This document shows positions 6,095 to 10,932 of a DNA stretch of 10,932 bases, one piece after another. Where the stretch lies: the NCBI GenBank assembly GCA_026397495.1, contig JAPLUS010000050.1, positions 1 through 10,932 on the forward strand. The letters run 5' to 3'. Made by a program: the position numbers and the translations under genes. This DNA is from Candidatus Zixiibacteriota bacterium. GTDB taxonomy: Bacteria; Zixibacteria; MSB-5A5; GN15; PGXB01. Within the stretch, counting starts at the first letter, position 1. Each line of letters begins with the position of its first letter. The notes under the pieces are model-generated. The model saw only the letters and a list, made by a program, of their open reading frames with translations. It had not been told where the DNA came from and did no database searches.

Positions 6095-8161
6095 CTAATC
6101 TTGAACATTCGTTTCCGTGCTTGCCTTTTCCATACCCGAGGTTCTGATAATTGAGCGGATAAGCACCATAATGGACGCCCCCAGAAGATAGTAAATGAAA
6201 CCTCTGGAAGTGACCCTATAGATAATCAGCCCAACCGCTGAGCCGATAACAATCAGCGTATAAAATTGCAATGATCCATTCTGCAGATAACGGAATAGCC
6301 GGGCCCCGGCCATACAGGCATATCCCATGCCATTTACCGCTCCATCGACAATATATTGATCGAACCACTGCTTGATATCTGCCCACTTAATGATCAACCA
6401 GCCGACAAAATTGACCAGACCGTCAATGATATGAGCATCAAACCACCACAAAAAATCAGTAAACTTCAGCAGCGGTTGTATAATGACAATATTATAAAAT
6501 TCATCGATATAGTATTTATTGTAGAGAAGAGTGTGAAGCGGTTTAAATTTTTCTGCCAGAGCATCGGCCGAGAACCTTTGTTTATAGTAAATCATATAGG
6601 CCAACCCGATTCCGGACAGCGCCACGACGGTTGAGGCCAGCATCAGGATATAGGAGGGTTCGGAATGATGAATTTGCTCATGGTAGACAAACGAAGAAAA
6701 GCCATGCGATAGCCAAGGCAAACCGACCCAGCCGGCGCCGATTGACAAAAAGGCCAAAAACATCAGCGGCCAAGTCATCGTGTTGGGCGACTCATGAGCG
6801 TGGTCATATTTTTCCTGTACCCGTGGTTTACCGGTAAACGCCAAGAAACATAAGCGGAACATATAAAAAGCCGTCATAAAGGCTATAGTCAGTGCTAAGA
6901 ACATGAATACCGGATGTCCGGCAGTGGTAGCCACGATTTCATCTTTGGACCAGAACCCTGACAAGGGGAATATTCCGGCGATGGAAAGGGAGGCGATGAA
7001 AAAAGTGGTCGCCGTTATTTTCATTTTTTTTGAAAGACCGCCCATATCCTGAATGTCATTGGTGTGAACGGCATGAATCACCGAACCGGCACCGAGGAAA
7101 AGCAAGGCCTTGAAAAAGGCGTGGGTCATCAGATGGAAAGTTCCGGCGACAAATCCGGGGGAATGATGCCCCAAGGCGGTATCGGCGCCATACAACCCTA
7201 GCGCCATAATCATATAACCCAGCTGACTGACTGTAGAATAAGCCAAGATTCTTTTTATATCATTTTGCACTAAAGCAATTGTTGCCGCCATAAGGGAGGT
7301 GATGACACCTATCACAGCTATTGCCGTTGAAGCCTCCGCCGATCCGACAAAAAGTGACATGGCCCGGGCAACCAGATAAACGCCGGCGGCTACCATAGTG
7401 GCGGCATGAATCAAAGCGGAAACGGGAGTGGGACCTTCCATTGCATCCGGCAGCCATACATGAAGCGGAAATTGCGCCGATTTTCCAACGGCTCCGCAGA
7501 AAATAAAGATCCCCGCCAGAGTAATGATTCCCGGTGCCAGGACTCCGGAGGCCACTTTCTCAAAAACCTGCTGATAGTTCAAAGTGCCGGCATAGGCCGC
7601 TAAAATTAAAATGCCTATAATAAACCCAAGGTCGCCTATGCGGGTGGTGATAAACGCCTTTTTTCCGGCATCCGCCGCCGATTTTTTCTCAAACCAGAAA
7701 CCGATTAAAAGGTAACTTGTCAGCCCCACCAATTCCCAAAAAATGAAGAGCATAAAGAAATTATTGGCGATGACCAAACCCAGCATGGAGAAAGTGAATA
7801 ATGATAAATAAGAAAAATAGCGACTGTAGCGCGGATCGCCGTGCATATAGCCGATTGAATATATCTGAACACAGCTGCTGACAATGGTGACGATCATCAG
7901 CATCACCGCGGTAAGCGGGTCAATATACATTCCCAATTCCAGATGAAGGGAAGGGTGGGTGATAAAAGGGATTGCCTTTTCCATTGGCAGGCCATGTCGG
8001 GACAGCATCGCAGCCAAAACAAATAGGGAATGAACCAGGGCAATTAAAACCATCCCGATGGATATATAAGACGAAAGCCTTTCCTTCCACCGGGTGAAAA
8101 ACAGTATCGCCACGAATGCCAAAAGGGGATAAAAAGGTATTAAATAGGTATTCTCAAGCAT
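6095..8161 (-). CDS. nuoL: NADH-quinone oxidoreductase subunit L
   Basis: This 688-residue distal antiporter-like pump has the long C-terminal lateral-helix extension of NuoL. Channel residues are present: Glu143 in FIFWELVGLTSYLLIG, Asp177 in TTRIGDLGF, Lys227 in AVGKSAQFPLHVWLPDAMEG (224-243), His252 in SALIHAATMVAAGVYL, Lys303 in NDIKRILAYSTVSQLGYM, Lys351 in MTHAFFKALLFLGAGSVIH (345-363) and Lys406 in SGFWSKDEI. A His-rich periplasmic-type loop lies near 453-500. In the C-terminal region a short motif is present twice: WFDAHIIDGLVNFVGW at 573-588 and WFDQYIVDGAVNGMGY at 599-614. The ATG at 8161 follows the nuoK stop after one base, and AAGTGG in the last nuoK codons is a weak ribosome site, so translation is probably coupled. 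Confidence 0.97.
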   Translation of the reverse strand: MLENTYLIPFYPLLAFVAILFFTRWKERLSSYISIGMVLIALVHSLFVLAAMLSRHGLPMEKAIPFITHPSLHLELGMYIDPLTAVMLMIVTIVSSCVQIYSIGYMHGDPRYSRYFSYLSLFTFSMLGLVIANNFFMLFIFWELVGLTSYLLIGFWFEKKSAADAGKKAFITTRIGDLGFIIGILILAAYAGTLNYQQVFEKVASGVLAPGIITLAGIFIFCGAVGKSAQFPLHVWLPDAMEGPTPVSALIHAATMVAAGVYLVARAMSLFVGSAEASTAIAVIGVITSLMAATIALVQNDIKRILAYSTVSQLGYMIMALGLYGADTALGHHSPGFVAGTFHLMTHAFFKALLFLGAGSVIHAVHTNDIQDMGGLSKKMKITATTFFIASLSIAGIFPLSGFWSKDEIVATTAGHPVFMFLALTIAFMTAFYMFRLCFLAFTGKPRVQEKYDHAHESPNTMTWPLMFLAFLSIGAGWVGLPWLSHGFSSFVYHEQIHHSEPSYILMLASTVVALSGIGLAYMIYYKQRFSADALAEKFKPLHTLLYNKYYIDEFYNIVIIQPLLKFTDFLWWFDAHIIDGLVNFVGWLIIKWADIKQWFDQYIVDGAVNGMGYACMAGARLFRYLQNGSLQFYTLIVIGSAVGLIIYRVTSRGFIYYLLGASIMVLIRSIIRTSGMEKASTETNVQD

Positions 8162-8162
8162 A

Positions 8163-8462
8163 TTACCACTTCATTATATTCATCTGATCTACATCAATAC
8201 CCTGCCAGTTGCGGTATAGCAGAAGCACTATGGCCAGGCCGACCACCGCCTCGGCGGCGGCGATAACCACTACAAAAATGGCAAATATCTGACCGGTTAG
8301 ACCGGCGGCTCCGATATATTTATTGAATGCCACCAGATTTATATTGGCGGCATTGAACATCAATTCTAACGACATCAGGATGCCCACCGCATTCCGGCGG
8401 GTGAGGACGCCAAAAATCCCGATTGCGAAAAGTATTGCCGCCAGCGCCAAATATTGAAGCAT
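8163..8462 (-). CDS. nuoK: NADH-quinone oxidoreductase subunit K
   Basis: This 99-residue subunit with three predicted membrane helices has exactly the usual NuoK size. It contributes to the first proton channel next to NuoN. The conserved membrane glutamates are Glu33 in GILMSLELMFNAANINLVAF (27-46) and Glu71 in VVVIAAAEAVVGLAIVLLLY (64-83). TGQIFAIFVVVIAAAE is typical of the family. The ATG at 8462 directly follows the nuoJ stop with no gap, and the nuoJ 3' end supplies a strong purine-rich site, AAGGAAGGAA, a few bases before the start. Confidence 0.97.
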   Translation of the reverse strand: MLQYLALAAILFAIGIFGVLTRRNAVGILMSLELMFNAANINLVAFNKYIGAAGLTGQIFAIFVVVIAAAEAVVGLAIVLLLYRNWQGIDVDQMNIMKW

Positions 8463-8966
8463 CTATGTTCCTTCCTTTCGAGCCAGGACGATCGCACCAA
8501 TCAATGCCGCCAGAAGCACCACCGAGACAATTTCAAATGGCAGGACATAATCATTCATCAGAAGTTTGCCGATGGTTAGCGTGTTATGCTCAGGCATAGG
8601 ACGATCGGTAATCCTCCAGACAGTATTGGCGATTGAGGCCAGGCTGGCCAGCAGAAATCCGGCGCAGATGAATACGGCCAGGGTTACCTGTTCGTTGCTC
8701 TGCTTTATCTTCCGCGAAGTAAGATGCGAGGTTAGCATTATGGCAAATATTATCAGCACAGAAACGGCTCCGACATATATCAGTACCTGCACCGCCGCCA
8801 GAAATTCCGCATTAAGAAGAATATAGATTCCCGCCACGCCGAATAAGACCAATATCAGGAATAATGCCGAATGAAAGATATTTTTCAGCGTCACGACACA
8901 TATGGCCGCAATAACAATGATAAACGACAGGAGGTAGAAGACCAATTGTGAGCTTTCAGCTTCCAT
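8463..8966 (-). CDS. nuoJ: NADH-quinone oxidoreductase subunit J
   Basis: This 167-residue membrane subunit corresponds to mitochondrial ND6. It has the conserved third-helix region AEFLAAVQVLIYVGAVSVL (53-71), followed by IIFAIMLTS, where the pi-bulge that gates the proton path lies. The C-terminal helix YVLPFEIVSVVLLAALIGAI (140-159) is also typical. The frame stays open upstream to 9074, but the added 36 residues are basic, lie entirely inside nuoI and resemble no NuoJ, so the ATG at 8966 (MEAESSQLVFYLLSF) is chosen. It overlaps the nuoI 3' end by 11 bp. Its ribosome site is poor (GCGAG about 12 bases upstream), which suggests translation coupled to nuoI. Confidence 0.94.
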   Translation of the reverse strand: MEAESSQLVFYLLSFIIVIAAICVVTLKNIFHSALFLILVLFGVAGIYILLNAEFLAAVQVLIYVGAVSVLIIFAIMLTSHLTSRKIKQSNEQVTLAVFICAGFLLASLASIANTVWRITDRPMPEHNTLTIGKLLMNDYVLPFEIVSVVLLAALIGAIVLARKEGT

Positions 8967-9495
8967 TATTATTTTTACTCGCTTGAATGTTCTTATTTGG
9001 TTCTGTTTCTGCCAACGGCTCGGCCTTTGCGGGCGGTGGCTTCTTTCTCTTAAGCATTTCGTACGGCACATCACGGCCGACTTCCTGTAATTTACTCGCT
9101 TGCCATATCAATTCATCACTGCGGTAGGTGGAAAATTCATACTTATTAGCCATTTTAATAGCCGAGAAGTTACAGGCCTCTTCGCAGAGCCCGCAGAAAC
9201 AACATAAACCGTTATTAACGATGAAGTCTTTTAAAATCCTTTTTCCCTTTTCGTCTTTGTCATATTGTATGTCAATGGCGGCGGTCGGACAGGCCTTCAT
9301 ACAGAGCAGGCAAACGGTACAATTCAATTTTCCGGTTTCTTTGTCGGAGAGTAAAACCACAATGCCGCGCGATCGCTCCGGCATCGGCCACCTTTCCGCC
9401 GGATATTGAACCGTAATAGCATGCCGTCCAAGATGCTTGCCGGTGGTAAATAATCCGACCACCAAATTCTTTATGTCCTTAATCAGTTTTTTCAC
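8956..9495 (-). CDS. nuoI: NADH-quinone oxidoreductase subunit I (2x[4Fe-4S])
   Basis: This peripheral-arm subunit carries clusters N6a and N6b and relays electrons toward NuoB and quinone. With a GTG start at 9495 it has 179 residues. Cluster motif 1 is CTVCLLCMKACP (Cys59, 62, 65, 69). Motif 2 has Cys98, 101, 104 and 108 in LCCFCGLCEEACNF, with an extra Cys99 and Asn109 where proline usually follows the last cysteine. A Lys/Pro/Asn-rich tail (about 150-179) looks unstructured. The GTG start gives a 4-bp GTGA overlap with the nuoH stop and the N-terminus expected for NuoI (MKKLIKDIKNLVVGL). An in-frame ATG at 9573 would instead give 205 residues and an 82-bp overlap with nuoH, and it has only a GATGGA-like site. 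I prefer 9495, but the start remains uncertain. Confidence 0.93.
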   Translation of the reverse strand: MKKLIKDIKNLVVGLFTTGKHLGRHAITVQYPAERWPMPERSRGIVVLLSDKETGKLNCTVCLLCMKACPTAAIDIQYDKDEKGKRILKDFIVNNGLCCFCGLCEEACNFSAIKMANKYEFSTYRSDELIWQASKLQEVGRDVPYEMLKRKKPPPAKAEPLAETEPNKNIQASKNNNGS

Positions 9496-10535
9496 CAATT
9501 GAACCACTTTGAATATTTCATAAGCCCGGCCAGGATAAGATTCGCAAATGAAACCGGGAGCAAGAATTTCCATGAGAATTCCATCAATTGGTCAACCCGC
9601 AATCTTGGATATGTCCAGCGGAACCACATCAAGATGAAAACCAAGAAGAGAGTTTTGCCCATAAACCATATCCATGAGGGGAGAAATGGCCCCTGCCAGC
9701 CGCCCAGAAATAGTGTGGCGCCTATGGCAGAGACCGTAAACATATTGACGAATTCCGCCAGAAAAAACATGGCGAATTTCATTCCGGAATACTCGATATT
9801 GAATCCGGCTACCAATTCCTGCTCGGCTTCGGGAAGATCAAAGGGGGTGCGGTTGGTTTCGGCGGTACCGGCAATCAAATATATGATGAAAGCAATCGGG
9901 CCGAAGGGAAGGCGGAAGATGTACCATTGATAGATTTTAGCCTGCGATTGGACAATATCCATCATCGATAACGACTCGGTAAATAAAACTATGGTCAAAA
10001 TGGAAATCATCATCGGCACTTCGTAACTGACTATCTGGGCGGCGGAACGCATCCCGCCCAAAAGAGCATATTTATTGTTGGAGCCCCATCCGGCCATCAA
10101 AAGCGATATGACTGTAAAAGTGGTAATGGCGACGATATAGAGGATGCCGATATTGAGATCGGAAACAATCAACCCTTTACCGAAGGGAATGCAAACATAT
10201 GCTAGAAAGGCGGCCACGAAGGCAATCACCGGTGCCCAGAAAAATACGGATCGATCGGCGGTAGAGGGGATAATATCTTCTTTTTGCAGAAGCTTAATGG
10301 CATCAGCGATGGTTTGCAGCCAACCATGCCAGCCGGTCCGCATCGGACCAAACCGTTGTTGAATATGAGCCGAAACTTTTCTTTCCCACCAAACCAAGAA
10401 TAGAGCAACCACAGCGAGGAAGCCAAACATAATAAACCCGGCGCATATCAGGGCAATTATATCCACCCAAAGCTGGGGAAGTCCGGATGAGACCAATAGC
10501 TCATAAAGATATTTGAAAAGGCCGGCCATTTCCAT
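9492..10535 (-). CDS. nuoH: NADH-quinone oxidoreductase subunit H
   Basis: This 347-residue membrane subunit forms the heel of complex I and most of the quinone tunnel. Signatures are WWERKVSAHIQQRFGPMR (49-66) followed by GWLQTIADAIKLLQKED (71-87), AGWGSNNKYALLGGMRSAAQ (148-167), and ETNRTPFDLPEAEQELVAGF (226-245) leading into NIEYSGMKFAMFFLAEF. The acidic residues of the last two segments form the E-channel entrance. The ATG at 10535 shares one base with the nuoD stop (TAATG) and is preceded by a strong GGAGGT about ten bases upstream, lying in the nuoD 3' end. A second in-frame ATG two codons later is possible. Directly upstream is nuoD rather than nuoG, so nuoE, nuoF and nuoG are absent from this spot. 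Confidence 0.97.
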   Translation of the reverse strand: MEMAGLFKYLYELLVSSGLPQLWVDIIALICAGFIMFGFLAVVALFLVWWERKVSAHIQQRFGPMRTGWHGWLQTIADAIKLLQKEDIIPSTADRSVFFWAPVIAFVAAFLAYVCIPFGKGLIVSDLNIGILYIVAITTFTVISLLMAGWGSNNKYALLGGMRSAAQIVSYEVPMMISILTIVLFTESLSMMDIVQSQAKIYQWYIFRLPFGPIAFIIYLIAGTAETNRTPFDLPEAEQELVAGFNIEYSGMKFAMFFLAEFVNMFTVSAIGATLFLGGWQGPFLPSWIWFMGKTLFLVFILMWFRWTYPRLRVDQLMEFSWKFLLPVSFANLILAGLMKYSKWFNW

Positions 10536-10932
10536 TATCTATCAACCTCCGGCATGATGACATCCATTGAGGCCATAATGGCGACCAAATCCGCAATTTT
10601 GCCGCCTTTAGCGATTTCAGGTATAACCTGTAAGTGATTGTATGAGCCGCCGCGCAGTTTTACTCTTAAGGGTTTCTTTGAATCACCGGCCGATTGTATA
10701 TAGACACCCATCTCGCCTCGGGAATTCTCAATTCGGCTGTAGACTTCTCCCTTGGGCGGCTTAAAATTGGCGGAAACCTTGGCCTTGATTTCCCCGGCTG
10801 GTATTTTCTCAATTGCCTGTCGAACGATTTTGGCCGACTGTCGCATTTCATTTATGCGGACCATATATCGATCGTAGCAATCGCCATTCTGACCGATCGG
10901 GATTTCGAATTCAAAACGATCATAAATGGAAT
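10535..10932 (-). CDS. nuoD: NADH-quinone oxidoreductase subunit D, C-terminal part
   Basis: Only the last 131 or so residues are visible because the gene runs off the right edge. The 49-kDa-type subunit of complex I lies next to NuoB and helps form the quinone site; it descends from the large subunit of NiFe hydrogenases. The visible part reads YDRFEFEIPIGQNGDCYDRY followed by MVRINEMRQSAKIV, then SRGEMGVYIQSAGDSKKPLR, RGGSYNHLQVI and DLVAIMASMDVIMPEVDR at the end. GDCYDRY, the RGE-G-Y motif and the EVDR terminus are standard for NuoD. Whether it is fused to NuoC cannot be seen. Its TAA shares one base with the nuoH ATG. Confidence 0.95.
   Translation of the reverse strand, partial: SIYDRFEFEIPIGQNGDCYDRYMVRINEMRQSAKIVRQAIEKIPAGEIKAKVSANFKPPKGEVYSRIENSRGEMGVYIQSAGDSKKPLRVKLRGGSYNHLQVIPEIAKGGKIADLVAIMASMDVIMPEVDR

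Noticed and set aside
8967..9074. Longer nuoJ with 36 extra N-terminal residues
   Set aside because: The extension is basic, encoded inside nuoI, and unlike NuoJ, which begins with a membrane helix soon after the ATG at 8966.
1..10932. CRISPR arrays, tRNA or rRNA genes, insertion-sequence ends, prophage or defence genes
   Set aside because: No regularly spaced repeats, tRNA-like folds, transposase or defence-family proteins were seen; nearly all of 558-10932 is accounted for by ordinary coding sequence.

Overview
This window is bacterial chromosomal DNA of moderate, slightly AT-leaning composition. It is dominated by one leftward (minus-strand) operon for the membrane part of respiratory complex I. 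Reading in the direction of transcription, from the right edge, the order is nuoD (3' part only), nuoH, nuoI, nuoJ, nuoK, nuoL, nuoM, nuoN. Genes abut or overlap by a few bases: TAATG at D/H, GTGA at H/I, 11 bp at I/J, 0 bp at J/K, 1 bp at K/L, then gaps of 17 bp at L/M and 11 bp at M/N. nuoE, nuoF and nuoG, which usually sit between nuoD and nuoH, are absent. This layout is typical of 11-subunit-type complex I operons, in which the NADH dehydrogenase module is missing or encoded elsewhere.

Downstream of nuoN is an 80-bp gap with no terminator. It holds an exact TTGACA-N18-TATAAT promoter that fires leftward into a two-gene unit: a DUF502 (COG2928) membrane protein and a PTS EIIA (PtsN-like) protein fused to two CBS domains. 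The second gene ends 14 bp inside the 3' end of a rightward gene for a TerC/Alx-family membrane protein, so the two are convergent and overlap. All three non-nuo proteins plausibly concern membrane or ion homeostasis, but that link is inference.

The left 557 bp differ from the rest. Bases 1-240 are an open fragment whose translation resembles the linker between endonuclease and reverse transcriptase of eukaryotic (protist/algal-like) non-LTR retrotransposons. This would be a surprising neighbour for bacterial genes and may be a chimeric assembly, a transfer, or a chance look-alike. Bases 241-557 hold no convincing gene but contain a perfect 9-bp-arm palindrome (417-439) that looks like a dispersed intergenic element, and a smaller AT-rich hairpin.

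The organism cannot be named from this sequence. The nuoDHIJKLMN order and the protein style suggest an uncultured Gram-negative-type lineage, for example of the FCB/Zixibacteria or deltaproteobacterial kind (low confidence). The complex I subunits work together: NuoD and NuoI form part of the peripheral arm that passes electrons to quinone, NuoH makes the quinone tunnel heel, NuoJ and NuoK connect, and NuoL, M and N are the antiporter-like proton pumps. I found no clearly undescribed system. The items most worth a second look are the retroelement-like fragment, the missing nuoEFG, the palindrome, and the perfect promoter driving the DUF502/EIIA-CBS pair.
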